DNA of 64,000 nt. Source: Dryococelus australis (Eukaryota; Arthropoda; Insecta; Phasmatodea; Phasmatidae). Below the pieces are notes generated by a model that saw only the letters and a list, made by a program, of their open reading frames with translations, was not told where the DNA came from and made no database searches. The stretch is taken from positions 124,357,838 to 124,421,837 of the forward strand of contig CM057000.1 of assembly GCA_029891345.1 (NCBI GenBank). The letters are read 5' to 3'. The position numbers and the translations under genes are program-made. Shown one piece after another: positions 1-12,221 of this stretch (position 1 is the stretch's first letter; each line of letters begins with the position of its first letter).

Positions 1-1
1 C

Positions 2-3000
2 ACACAACAATGAGATGGACCAGTATGCCTTCAAGACAAAAAGCATAACCCTCTACAATGTTAGCAACATTGAATATCCTGTGATGGCCACCATTGCCAG
101 ATGTCAGGTGGAGAACAAATGCATGGGGACAGGTAGTGGCTGGACCCTCACCACTGTGAAATGGCTTCAGCTGTGAGTCAACAAGTTTGGCCCACTGAGA
201 GTGCCCTCATACATCGCCTTGCCTACACACATTGAAGCCAAGAAATCAATAATTAACCCTCAAAACCAGAACCATCAGTGCTTCAAATGGGCCATCCTAA
301 CACATTTTTCAAGAGCTGGGATCATGAACATGCCAACCAGCAGTACTATATTTGGGAGACACAATTCAATTTCAGTGGGCTAGAGCTTCCCACCCCTCTG
401 CACCAAATAATGCTGTTCGAGAGGAACTATCCAGGGGTCAGCATGAACATTTACACTCTTGACAATGCTAATAAAGTGGTCCCAATACTAGTATCTGGCA
501 TGCCACTTTGCTCAATTCCTTATGATGACAATGGACAGGAACTTACATTATTGCTGGTATACTCCCAGGTTACATCACACTGCTACTGAACATGTTTGCA
601 GGTGGTGCTACTGGACATTCAATGACTGGTTTTGAGTTACTGGCCTTACATGTGCCAAGAAACTGGCTGAACACAGGAGGTATTGTAATTGAGATGCACT
701 AGTCCATGTCAATATGACCCCACCACAGAAGAACTTCAAGCCTCCTGTGCTCATGTTTGGTTATTATAATAATGTTGATAAGGTACCTGTAGTGGTATAT
801 GCTGACTTTGAGGCTATGTTAGTCCCGGCACATTCATGACAGCCATATCTAGATGCTTCCTACACCTATAGGTACAAGAAGCACAAGCCCTATAGTTATG
901 GTATTTACATCAAGGTGGATAACACTATAATTCCAGCCTCCAAAACTTCAAGCATGTCAACAGATGTGCAAATGTGCACCGGGGACAAAGCATCGAAGAA
1001 ATTCGTGGAGAGAATTGTAAGGAATGGCAATCTTGTGGAGGATATATACAGCAAGTCAAATCGTATGCAAACACTGACTTGTGGCAAATGGACTAGCTAT
1101 GCTGTGGCCAACACCTGCTGCCATGGTTCTGGCCCCTTCACCCAAGATAACTGCAAAGGGCATGACCAAAATCATTTTACTGGTGACTTTATTGGTGTGG
1201 CATGTAATAATTGTAACAATCACCACCACTGCCCCAAGAGACTGCCAATCCCCTTCAACAGCTTGATGTACAATTCGAATTTTATTATGAAGCAGCTGGG
1301 CTATGATACCCAGGAAATATTTATTATCCCATCCACATAGGAAAATCTTATTACTTTCTGCAAAATAGGCAACAAATTCGCAATTAAATTTATACACATG
1401 TTCAGATTTATGTCTGCCAGTCTTGCAACACCTGCACAAAACCTGCCATCGAGGGATTTTAATACCACAGCAGCATTCTTCAACCCCAGTCAGTTCGAGT
1501 TGGTAATTCAGAAAGGAGTGTTCCTCTATGAGTATGTTGACTTGTGGGGAAGCTCGCCAAGCCTCGACTGTCGCCCATGGCAGCATTTTACAACCATACC
1601 ACTAGATGCAACATTACACCGAATGATTACTTGCATGCACTGAAGGCCTGGGAGATGTTTAGGTGCTGTATGCAATTGGCATTCAGGCCGATGTGGCACA
1701 ATAACTGAGAATTTCAATATGAAGAAATTCTGTAGTATGGTAACTTAGTGTGTCCAATGTGGCTCCCTTGATCTGGGGGAACCACTTAATAGACTGATGG
1801 TATTAGGAGTGTGATGCTCTGGATGTAGTGATGAAACTTTGGAAGCATATCTTATAGATGATGAAATCTATCCCCTACTATCAGAGCAGTGGCTGCTTTC
1901 CCCAGTGAACCAAGACACCAGGAGACAGCTCAGTCTGCTTCCCAGTAAGTTGGAGCATCGGGGAAGTAGCAATTATGGGCCTAGTGCAATTATCAGCTTT
2001 CTATGGGTGTAGCTTCCAGGGTGTGAAGGGCGAGTAGCCGGCCTGTAATGAGTGTAAGGTTTAGGCCTGGGAGGCCTTAAAGTATTCTTGACCACTTAGT
2101 GTAAGGGGCTGCCTTGGTTCACCCAGCACACCATCAGTAGAGCAGTCGGTCATGAATAACCCACAAGTGCCATGGAAAATAAGTGGGAACACAGGGTGAT
2201 TGGTTTGTCTAAAAAGAGGTTCTCTCTGGTGCAAGATCAAAGGGTTGGACTTGTGCTGGTAGTGGCTTACCCCATATGCTGGGGGAGGTCTAGAGATATT
2301 CCCACTCTCGATGACAGATCAGGTGGTGAGTAGGCATACTGCTCTGGTGGTACCCTAGAAAGGTACTAGGGGTTGGATATATCCAAGCAAGACCTCCTGC
2401 TTTGCGTCTGAGGGCATGGGTCTCAGAGCCTGGAGGAAGGGAGACTTCTGATTTGACTGTGCATCAGTGTTTGGGCTCTGGGTGCTGGTCAATGCAGGCA
2501 TGAGTCAGGGTTTCCTGTGTTGAGGGTGTGTGATCACTCTTTCCACATAGTGGGATACTGAAGCAAGGTAGGGCCTGGTGGCTAAGAGTGCTGTGTTAAA
2601 ATATAAAAGCAGGGACCATATTTGCCAATGCATACATATGTATGCTGCAAGAGTACTCAGAGCTGTACATCAAGACCAATGTGTTGCTGATGTGTGATGT
2701 CTTTGAGAATTTAGAGTTATGTCTGACAGCATATGGACTCCATTGTGTCCACTACATGAGTGCCCCTGGATTCTCCTTCTATACAATGTTGTGGAGGACA
2801 CAGGTGAAATTAGACCTTATTGTCGACTATCTACCTGTTTATCAAGGCTGGTATCCGGGGAGGAGTGGTCCAGTGCATCGTATCACACAGCGGCAAATAA
2901 TGATGCACCTACTACATACAGTGCCAGCAGGCCATCTACATACCTTCAGTATATAGATGCAAATAATTTATATTGATGAGCAATGTTACTGCTGCTGCAA

Positions 3001-4160
3001 TACAGCAATTTCGAATGGCCTGGTATGGATATTGATGTTATGTCCATGATGGACAACGGTGATGTAGGCTACATACTTGAGGTAGATGTGGCATATCCAG
3101 TCGACCTCCAAAAGGACCGTACAGATCTTCTGTTCCTGTCAGTGAACAAGAGTACCCCAGGTTCAAACAAGCGAAACTTGTGGTTATCATTGACAAGGAA
3201 GAAGGTATATTGTTCATTATTTTAACATCAAGCAGGCACTGAATCATGGGCTACAGATGAAGGTGATAAATCGAGTACTGCAATTAATCCAGAAGGTATG
3301 GCTGAAACCAAATATTGACATGAATATGTAAAAATGCAAGGCAACCAAAAATGCCTTCAAGAAGAACTTTCACAAGCTGATGAACAATGCTACATTCGGT
3401 AAGCTCATTGAGAATAAATGTAAATGCCAGCGAATGGAACTTGTAAGCACTAAACTGCATGCAAAGAGACTTATTTCAAAACCAGCTTTCGAATTCAGCA
3501 CTATATATGATAAATCTTTATTATTGGTTATATTAGATCATGAACATATTACATTTGATAAGCCCCTCTACTCTGGCTTCACTGTACTTGTCAGGTCGAA
3601 TACTCTCATGTATCATTTCCACTACAATGTCATGCAGGCAGGGTATGCCAGTAATGCGAGCCTCATCTACATGAACACCGTCTCCTTTGTGGTGGGTATC
3701 TGTAGTCCTGACTTCTACAGGGACCTCGCCTCAGACCCGGCACTTATGGCCGAATTCTATACTAGTGCCTACCCACCCACTCATCCTTGCTACTCGCCTG
3801 CCAATGCAAGGGTGATTGGAAAATGCAAGGATGAATTTGGAGGTAATTATATTTTGGAGTTTGCCAGGCTGAGGGCGAAGCTATATGGGTATAGATGCAA
3901 CTATAAGGTTGTGAAGTGAGCCAAAAGAATATAAAAGTATGTCATGAAAACTGCAATCACCTTAGACAACTATAAAGGCATATTATTGAACCAGCAGGTA
4001 GAGAGAGCACATGTCAATAGTATTAGGTCGCACCATCATGAAGTGTACAAACAATGTACCAACAAACTGGCACTCTTGTGAATGGACGATGAATGACAAA
4101 TACATGATGATGGGGTATATACAGTCATTTATGGTTATAATGGATGATGTTCTGTACATG
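2..4160 (+). mobile_element. Polinton/Maverick-type family-B DNA polymerase fossil
   Basis: Old remnant of a protein-primed family-B DNA polymerase gene of the Polinton/Maverick kind, running off the left edge. In order I see an N-terminal block with KKSIINPQNQNHQCFKW (about 240-290), an exonuclease-like segment with YADFEA (about 797-815), a Cys/His-rich stretch (about 1100-1240), the block around FELVIQKGVFLYEY (about 1490-1540), a palm-region block LYIKTNVLLMCDVFENLE (about 2660-2725), LMNNATFGKLIEN (about 3375-3415), a block ending near DFYRDLA (about 3710-3730) and C-terminal NKLALL (about 4060). These blocks and their order match Polinton polymerases as I know the family. It is broken many times, roughly a dozen or more by eye. 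No capsid, integrase or terminal repeat is visible. Bidnavirus-like or adintovirus-like polymerase is an alternative, since these share the same ancestry. Confidence 0.82.
1650..2640. other. Unrelated insert within the polymerase fossil
   Basis: The polymerase similarity stops near 1650 and resumes near 2642. The DNA between is visibly different in character, especially 1950-2600, which is richer in G, has many GGG and TGGTG words and translates to nothing I recognise. A likely reading is an inserted non-coding repeat. I see no clear terminal repeats or target duplication, so the exact ends are uncertain. Confidence 0.5.
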
Positions 4161-4289
4161 CACCTCTGGTACAGGCATGTATCTTCATATGTGTGTCTGT
4201 CCTCAGTAGAGCAACATGAGTTGGATTCATAGTAGGTAGCAGTTCCTTGCCCTGAGCTTGTCAGAGCTGAATCTCTTCCATTGCCCTCT

Positions 4290-4453
4290 CCCACGACAAA
4301 TGACATGTGTGTGCATGTGTGTGTGTGGTGAAAAGTTCAGTTTTCATATTTTTTCCAGAAGCAAACTATAGCTCATGCAAGAGCCATATTCATCTTGCCA
4401 GGTATGTTATTGTTGATGGATGGTGGCATGCTGTAGCCCGTGCAAGAGGTATC
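4290..4453 (+). repeat. Tandem array, first part (host of two LTR insertions)
   Basis: Short diverged repeat units of the form TAGCTCATGCAAGAG followed by ATATTCATCTTGCCAGG. A unit begins at about 4369 and a second at about 4433; the second is cut at 4453 by the Gypsy-like LTR element and resumes at 8328. Allowing for that insertion, the array has a period of about 200 bp. A short GT-rich run (4308-4327) precedes it. Confidence 0.6.
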
Positions 4454-4634
4454 TGTCAGAACTTGGTAGTACTGGTTTTGTAGTGATGATATGTAACAAA
4501 GTTGCCAGCAATGGCATTGTAGTGTAATTTATGGCATGAGCATAGCACGGAGGACATGTTGTGAGTGTAGAGACAATTAAGCTAAATAACGCAATTTGTT
4601 GTTTAAACGACTATTATTAACTTGAAACCTGACA
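4454..4634 (+). repeat. 5' LTR of the Gypsy-like element
   Basis: 181 bp, starts TGTCAGAACTTGGTAG and ends AACCTGACA, so it has the TG...CA ends expected of an LTR. It pairs with 8147-8327 along its full length. The bases just after it (TAGCTCAGTCGG) do not look like a usual tRNA-3'-end primer site. Confidence 0.9.
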
Positions 4635-7600
4635 TAGCTCAGTCGGATTGAAAACCTATGTATTGGCCGAATGTGTGTTATTGACTGTGAATGTGATTCA
4701 GGTTAGTTATCTGTTGTTGTGCAGTTTGTTTGGAACCATGGATGTGATTCAATCACCAGAAGGATTGCCATTGCAAGGAAATGCCGCAGATACTTTTAGG
4801 AAGTGCTGCAATTATTTGATATTTATTTCCAGACTTTGGGAATCTCTACTGATACATCAATCAAAGTCAAAACAAAAGTAGCCTTTTTATTACACACCAT
4901 TGATGCTGAGTCACTGGAAATCTATAATATGTTGTGTCTGAACAAAGAAGATTGTCGCGAATATGTAAAAATTTTGGACATTTTGGAGAAGCACTTAATT
5001 CCAACTGCTAATGAGTCATGTTTTCCTCAGTCGTGTACAATCGATAGGGGGCAGATTGGAAATGTTTGTTACTTAATTATTGAAACTAAGTGCTGATTGC
5101 AAGTTTGGTGACTTGCAGGTCAGTTTTATTCAGGATCTTATTATATATGGTCTAAAGGACGCACAAATCAAAGACAGATTGCTGTGGTAGACTATCTTGG
5201 ACTTGCTTAAATGCATCTATATTAGCCATTTTACCGAGTTAGCTGACTTCCAGAAGAGGCGACTTGAAGACAAGAGTAACATTTTTGAAATACAGAAAAC
5301 TTTAGCCCCATCCCACCAATCAACGAGTGGTTTACATCGCCAAGTTCATCCTTCGAATCCCACAGGCAGGGGTGTGCGAAATGAAGTTTGGGGGTTCCAA
5401 AGAATCAACTCAAGTTTCAGAGTGACAGCTGATCGCAATAGTCAGTCACAGTGTAAGGCATGTGGTAAAATGCATATATGGGGCAAGTGCCCTGGATACT
5501 GCAAATAGTGTCACAAATGTAGGTAGTACAATCATTTTCAGAATATATGTTCAAATTCACTGAAGTGTGGTCAAGTAGTGTGTCATGAGGATGACACATT
5601 TCGAATTAAATCATTACCAACCCCTCACAAAAAGTTGGAGTGAAGGGGGCAGGTGACTTTAAATACTTGTAACATAACTTTTAAACTAGACACAGGTGCC
5701 CAAGTAAATATTATAACTAAGTACATATGAATTTTATTGCAACTAGATACTGCTCCTTAACAAGTTTAATTGTTAAATTATAATGGTGGCCATATTGATG
5801 CAATTGGTGAAATGACCACTAAAGCATTAGTTGAAGGTTTGGAATATACTGTTACATTTGTAGTTGTTGATATCGAAACAATGTGCATTAAAGGGTTGCC
5901 AACTGTTCTTAAATACATTTATTATCAAGGATTGATGTACATGTAATACAGACAAATTCAGTGACATATCAATGTTCCCATTTTTTTTTTCAAGTAATTG
6001 GAGAATTGGACTATGTGTACACCAGTAAGATGAAGGATCTTAGTGTTCCAGTTGCTAAACCACCCATAAAAACTCAATTTAAATTGCAAGAAAGGGTAAA
6101 GAGAGAATTGGACAGAATGGAGGAGACAGGTGTGATTAGGAAGATCACAGAGTCCACAAAATGGGTGAGCTCCCTTATGACTGTACTGAAATCAGACAAG
6201 TCATAAATATTGTTTTTAAACCCTAAGTGTCTCAATGACTGTGTTTAGAGGGAAAGGTCCAAGTTCCCCACTTCCGAAGAATTAGTAGCAAGAATGCCTA
6301 AAGCCAAGGTATTTTCTGTATAAGATGGCAATGGGGTTTCTATGCTATTAAGATTTTCTAGGAAAGCCAATTATTGACAACTTTTAATGCTGGTCAGTTA
6401 TGAAGGTATTGCTACAAAAGGGTGGCCTAGCATCTGCTCCTGAAATATTTCAGAGGTGTTTTTCACAAATTTTAAAGGATTTACGAGTGGAAATATATGT
6501 CGATAACATAATTGTATGGGGCGAAGATGAGAAACAACACAATGATAGGCTTAAGGCCATTCTTGAAAGGCTACAAAATGAAAGTTTAGGTTTAACTTGC
6601 AAAAATATCAATTTGGAATTACAGAAGTAAAATATGTTGATCATATCCTGTCAGATGAGGGCATAAAACCTAATCCGGGCAAGGTGAAGGCTGTGTTTGA
6701 CATGCAAGTTCTGGCTTACTAAAAAGAGTTACAAACATTAATGTGGGTTATTGGCAAGTTTATCCCATCTCTCACACAATCCACACAGTTATTGAAAAGT
6801 TTGTATAAAACAAAGTTAATTTAGTGTTTGATGAAAATCAGATAAGGGATTTTGAAAAATAAAGCAAAATTTATCTAGGGTACCAATTCTGCAGATTCAT
6901 GTCATTGAGAAACCAGTAGTAGTCTCTATAGACAGGAGCAGTAAAGCCTTTGGTGCTGTACTACTGCAGGGTGGCCTTCCAGAGGTGTATGTTTATAAGT
7001 CATTAAAATGAAATTTAAAAATTGGGCTCAGATAGAAAAAGAATTGCTGGCAGTGGTATTTGGGTGTGATAAATTTTCTCAGTATATCTATGGGAAGGCT
7101 GTAACGGTAAGGATTGCTTACTTATTGTAGATTAATTCAGTAAATATGTTGAGGTAATACACCTGCAGGATCAGAGTAGTGAGACCACCATTGAAGTGCA
7201 GAAATCAGTATTCGCCAGGTTTGGCATCCCAGATAACGTGCATAGTGATAATGGGCCACAGTTCAGCTCATACAAATTTAATGAATTTGCAATTAATTGG
7301 AATTTTAGGCCAGTTACGTCTAGCCCATATTATCCAAGGTCGTATGGGACGGTAGAACGGCATATTCGGACTGTCACACAGATGATGGCTAAGGTGGTGT
7401 ATGATTCAAAGGAACCATAAATTCTACTAGTTCTAAGTTCCCAAATGAATTGATGATGAGAAGACCAGTTAATGCATTTCTTCCCACAAAAAGTCATTCC
7501 ACAATAACCAGCAATCTGACAAAGACTTGGTTGAGGTCATAACTCATTTACAGAATAAACAACAGACTTATAAACTTACTATGGTAAAAACAGTAAGCAT

Positions 7601-8146
7601 GATGGTTATCCCACCTGAACTAATGTTTTTGTATGACAGCCTGATGGTGAAATTCTTCCAGACCATGTTGTAAGTAATAGTAATCACCCTGGTCTATTGT
7701 GATAGAGCTTGCCAATAAAAGGAGGACTGAAAGGAATAGGTTAGATATTTATAAAGCACCCACAAATATGCCAGGGGCTGAGGGTATGGTGACATAGATG
7801 TCACAGCTGAGTCACATACTGAAATCCATGTTCAAAACCCAGTACCAGGTGTAATAAGTGCCCAATCCATGGACTAAGGAAGGTCTGTTGCTGACACTTC
7901 ACAAGAACACCAGCTTAAGCATACTTCTCACCCCACCCTCTGTGAACAACATCTAGAGAATCATAACTATCCAACTGTCTGGTCGCTGACTGGAAGGGAG
8001 ATAAAAGTACTAGCCTGCTTATCTGATTATATGTGTGAATGATTTATGTTACAGTTTAGAGTTAGTTTTTCAGTAGCTGAGGTTTGTTTGTGCATTTCAT
8101 TTTGTATAACATGTACTTGTAATTTAAAAAAAAAACGTAAGGAAGA

Positions 8147-8327
8147 TGTCAGAAGTAGGTAGTATTGGTTTTGTAGTGATGACATGTAAGAAGGTGGCCA
8201 GCAATGGTATTGTAGTGAATTTTATGGCGCGGGTATAGCATGGAGGACATGTATTAAGTGTAGAGCAAATAAATATAAATAAAGTTACATGTAATTTTAA
8301 AGACTCTTATTAACTTGAAACCTGGCA
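8147..8327 (+). repeat. 3' LTR of the Gypsy-like element
   Basis: 181 bp, starts TGTCAGAAGTAGGTAG and ends AACCTGGCA. It has the same length as the 5' LTR and is followed at once by GTATC, the second copy of the target duplication. An A-rich and purine-rich stretch (about 8125-8146) lies just before it, in the place of a polypurine tract. Confidence 0.9.
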
Positions 8328-8534
8328 GTATCCTTATATTGCTAGGCATGTTACCAATATGTCTTGCTGTGTGTACTCTTTCTGCAATCACTCATGAGCA
8401 TACTTGTGGACTGTTCCCATAAAGTGTTTTTCTTCCAGCAGCATTCTGTAGCACATACAAGAGCCGTATTCATTTTGCCAAGAGTGTTTCTGTTGATGAA
8501 TTGTGGTGCTGTTGAATGGCGCCACACTGTAGCT
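8328..8534 (+). repeat. Tandem array, middle part
   Basis: Continues the array broken at 4453. After GTATCCTTATATTG it runs through GGCATGTTACCAATATG and an ATCACTCATGAGCATACTTG segment, then a further unit at about 8449 (TAGCACATACAAGAG) and the start of another at about 8529 (GTAGCT). It is cut there by the second LTR element and resumes at 12222. Confidence 0.6.
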
Positions 8535-9064
8535 CATCATGGTGGACCCTAGCATGAACCTGCCTTTAAACGAACATATGTACTGAACGCACCGCAGGAC
8601 AACTTGCAAACACCCGCGGCGAAAGAATGCCAATATATCGTTAGCCGCAAGGACACATCAACACGGACCAACGGGAACAAAACAAGCTCTCAGCAGTTTC
8701 GCCACGAGGCAGAAGGTAAACCAGGACAAGTTTATAATACATAGTAGTTATTTAAACCATATTGCACACAGAAAAGCGGTCTGTCTGCAGCCAGCAACAA
8801 ATACGAGCAGATGCTGCACTGGCTGCAGCGCCATCGTCCGCCGTTTCTGTAATGTCAACCAGTCTACGGTGACGACTCAACATAAGGTATGTGTGCAGAT
8901 ATGGATGTTAAGGCTACACTAAATATGTGGCACTACCCAAAGTAAAAATCTCTCCATGCATTACAGCAAATGTAATTGTGTTATGTTTTAAATCCGGATA
9001 TGACTCTAATTATAAGCATTTTTATACTTTGTTAAAGAAAATTAAATATATATAAACCATTACA
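8535..9064 (+). repeat. 5' LTR of the geneless LTR element
   Basis: About 530 bp, homologous to 11616-12221 with many small differences and a shorter right portion. Shared landmarks are TAGCATGAACCTGCC, GGACACATCAACACGGACC, AAAAGCGGTCTGT and TATGTGGCACTACCCAAA. The first few bases have diverged from the right copy, so the left edge may be off by several bases. Confidence 0.7.
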
Positions 9065-11615
9065 ATTGTGGAGGATAGGTTTTTTCCCCACTTTTCAGTA
9101 GCCAAGCTTGTAAACTCCACCATACCCCTTTTGTAGCTTTTATATTAACTACAAGTTTTATTCTAATGACTTGGTGAATCTTGCAAGATAAAAATTATAA
9201 AGAATCTAAAGTCCACTCCTCCAATGTCAAATAAAATAATGCAGTTCTAGAGCCACTATAAATAGTTACTGAAATACATTGTCTCGCATTGTGCTAAATG
9301 TATAAATCAGTGAAACAACTTTAATTTTGAAAAGAAATATGGTAATTTAACAGGTTATAGTAAAGCCTGTGTGTGCTATGGACGTGTTAGGAAATGTAAA
9401 AATGCAAGACACTATGCTGTTGTTTTGCTAATTTAAATAACATTAAGTTCAGGGTAATAATATGAAATTAAATATTAATTTTAGTATGTTAATTAAAATG
9501 TTGAATGATGTGATGTGTGTAAACAGAAATAATAATAATTATAACAATAAAATGCTAACTATATGGAAAGTTATAAACAATGGATAATAAAATCAGATAT
9601 CTTCGTAAAGTTGTCAATTGCTCGAAAATATTTAATAAGGGAATATGGATATAATAAAATGTGTAAGGAAATTCATAAGATTTCTCGTTGAAATACTATT
9701 GTTATTTTAAAGACAAGTAGTAATGAATCACCCATATGGTAAGTTCACTAGCAGTCATATACAGGTGTGCAAGGCGCCACCGAGTGATGAAGCCGCTGTT
9801 ACATGTGCAGTGTGTAAGTTAATACTTGCCTTGCAAAGCAGGCAGTTTCACGTGCGAAGAGAGCGCGTGGGCTTCAGCCTCACGTCACAGCAAATTGGTC
9901 TAATTTAATCAGGTCTTGATGGAACCGTGGTCCGGGACTTAGCCAATCTCGTAGTTCGATTTTATGCTTAGACATGAATCTCGGGTGGACAGGGGGGCAC
10001 AGATTCTCGACTTGGAAGCGAAAGTATGGTGTATTGTGTGGAACGCGAAGAGTTGTAATGGAATGGATAAGTGCATGAGATACTTCCAATCCACCTGCAC
10101 TGCCTATATGTAGGCCAACTCACGGACATGCAGTAGAACGAAGTCTCTTACCAAGAAGGTCACCCAAAATGCTTCGTTTTGCACACGAGCGTGGAACTTA
10201 AGAGCTCTTTTCGGGATACTGACTCGAACATTAGGGACCTGTGCTTTTCTATACTTACCTATCGTGTCACAACTTGTTGCTTACAAACAAAGATAAACTA
10301 ACACACTTCCGGCATAGAGAAAAAAAATTTCTTGTGCCACAGAAGCACATCAGTTTAGAAGTTAATTAATAAACAAAAGAAGGTACATTAGAGACGGATA
10401 TAAGAGGAAAATCTTATATTGATGTAAATTTATTGTATTTAACAAATAAAAGAATCACTAAACCAAACAAATAAAACTTAATAATTTTCCAGGCGATAGT
10501 CATTTAGTTATAAGAATTTCAAAGTTTATGTTTTATAAAAAAAGTGTGCTTCTTATTGAAAGTTGAATATTTGCTAAATAAATTAGGTGTCATATGACAG
10601 TTTATAAAGAAAAATACATAAGATTGTTTATAAAGAAAAAGGCGTGGATTTTAAATGTAATTAAATAGATTACGTTATTATAAGATTCCTTAAATCTCCT
10701 CCAAAGCCATTTGGGAGGTCGGAGGCTTTGCAAAGCACATGCAAAAATATACAGAAAATGCTAATATACTTTTGCATAAACCAAAAGAAAACTTAATTCA
10801 CCATATGCCGCCTACACTCAAAATTTAACCTATCCAAACCTCGTTAGTACAGTTAGTGGCTACTATATTCATAAGACTGCATAGAGTAAATTATTGTCTT
10901 TTAAAAGTATTTCAAGTGATTGTTAATACAGTTAGTGGCCACTATATTCATAAGACTGCATAGAGTAAATTATTGTCTTTTAAAAGTATTTCAAGTGATT
11001 GTTAATGAAATGTAATCTTTTCAGCCATAACTACCGGCTTGAGAAACATGTTGAAATATATTTTAACACATTTTATCCTACAGGTAAAATAACATGAAAG
11101 TGTTGTTCGAAAACTCATAATGGAGGGATGATTCGGTAAAACAAGATGCTCTGTTATTGTTTTAATGTAGACAAACATTTTTAAATACGAACTACGCCAT
11201 TACAAATATTAAATTTCATTTTTTACATTCAACTTAAATACGATTAAAAATAATGAAAAATTTTTATTTTTCCACAAATTAAAAAGCTTAAATAAACCTC
11301 AAGAGAGGCTGGTGCGATCGCGGAGGAAGAGTGCACAGTACATAAACTCAAGCTCATGACCGAGGAAACTACTTGCAACTCTCTGTGACGACGATAACAC
11401 AGGCCCGCTTGTTCCGAACACACGTATTCAGCAGGGATGACAAGTGCAGCTCCTTCGTCTTGTTTCCCTTTTTACACAATTACCCTACCCATGCTTCCTA
11501 CCGTAGCGAAGAGGGCGTCAACCCAGTCCTATTTCTCGCTGCGGAAGAGAAAAAACGAAGACAGTTACACGAGCATTCCCAGTTCGAAACCCGGCTTATC
11601 ACCCGTCGGGGAGGA
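9065..11615 (+). other. Internal region of the geneless LTR element
   Basis: AT-rich in 9065-9720 and 10300-11290, and more balanced in 9720-10290 and 11290-11615. No coding similarity is seen on either strand. It contains a two-copy 79-bp tandem duplication (10846-11006). A 61-codon frame at 9723-9908 and a 69-codon frame on the other strand look like chance. Confidence 0.5.
10846..11006 (+). repeat. 79-bp tandem duplication
   Basis: Two head-to-tail copies of a 79-bp unit, each containing ACAGTTAGTGG and ending TTCAAGTGATTGTTA. The copies differ at only about two positions, so the duplication is much younger than the element that holds it. Confidence 0.9.
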
Positions 11616-12221
11616 TGTTATGGTGGGAACTAGCATGAACCTGCCTTTAAACGAAAGTACGCACTGAACGCACCATAGGTAGACGCCTCAGTATTTAGGA
11701 CAATTTGCAAACACTCACGGCGAAAGAATGCCAATACGTCGCTAGCCACAAGGACACATCAACACGGACCTACGGGAACAAAACAAGCTCTCCTCAGTTC
11801 CGCCACGAGGCGGAAGGTAAACTAGTACAAGTTTATAATACATAATCGTCAATAAAAGCATATTGCATGCGGAAAAGCGGTCTGTTTGCAGCCAATCACA
11901 GAGACGAGAAGATGCTGCCCTGGATGCAGTGGCATCATGCACGACCGCCATTTTCGTAATGTCAACCAGACTATGGTGATGACTCAACATAAGGTGGGCG
12001 CGCAGATATGGACGTTAAGGCTAAACTAGATATGTGGCACTACCCAAACTAGAAATCCCTCCGAGTGTTACAGTAAATGTAATTTTATTATAACGTTTTA
12101 AATCATGGTATGACTCTGTTTCTGAACATTTTTATACTTTGTTACGTGTTATGAATTACCAACTCCCAAACTAAAATGCTATCTGAATGGTTTAAAAATG
12201 AGATATATACCAACCATTACA
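11616..12221 (+). repeat. 3' LTR of the geneless LTR element
   Basis: 606 bp, TGTTATGG...CCATTACA. It is preceded by a purine-rich GGGGAGGA and followed by CCATGCAAGAGG, which is the continuation of the tandem array found at 8328-8534. Confidence 0.7.

Larger units (their letters stand above)
4454..8327 (+). mobile_element. K02A2.6-like Gypsy LTR retrotransposon, broken
   Basis: Old Ty3/Gypsy element of 3,874 bp bounded by 181-bp LTRs and by an exact 5-bp target duplication, GTATC at 4449-4453 and 8328-8332. Parts in order: gag-like region (about 4739-5510), zinc knuckle with CKACGKMHIWGKCP (about 5451-5492), protease with LDTGAQVNIIT (about 5687-5720), reverse transcriptase with EIYVDNII (about 6490-6515) and EGIKP, RNase H start with DRSSKAFGAVLLQ (about 6932-6970), and integrase core with HSDNGPQFSS and ERHIR (about 7237-7365). 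The order gag-PR-RT-RH-IN and the CPxY-style knuckle fit the K02A2.6 group. It is not intact: well over ten breaks, and shorter than usual for the group. LTRs differ at roughly one site in six by eye, so the insertion is old. Confidence 0.9.
8535..12221 (+). mobile_element. LTR element without visible genes
   Basis: About 3.7 kb between two diverged long direct repeats (8535-9064 and 11616-12221). Both repeats end in ACCATTACA, and the right one starts TGTTATGG just after a purine-rich CGGGGAGGA, as expected for an LTR after a polypurine tract. The 2.55 kb between them carries no recognisable gag or pol and no long frame, so this is either a large non-autonomous LTR element or one decayed beyond recognition. 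The flanks on both sides belong to the same tandem array, which supports a single insertion. The target duplication cannot be read with confidence. It is old. Confidence 0.68.

Noticed and set aside
9720-10290. Possible 5S rRNA or other RNA gene in the balanced-composition stretch
   Set aside because: None of the conserved 5S words or a promoter box arrangement is present.
10846-11006. CRISPR-like repeat
   Set aside because: Only two adjacent copies without spacers, in eukaryotic DNA.
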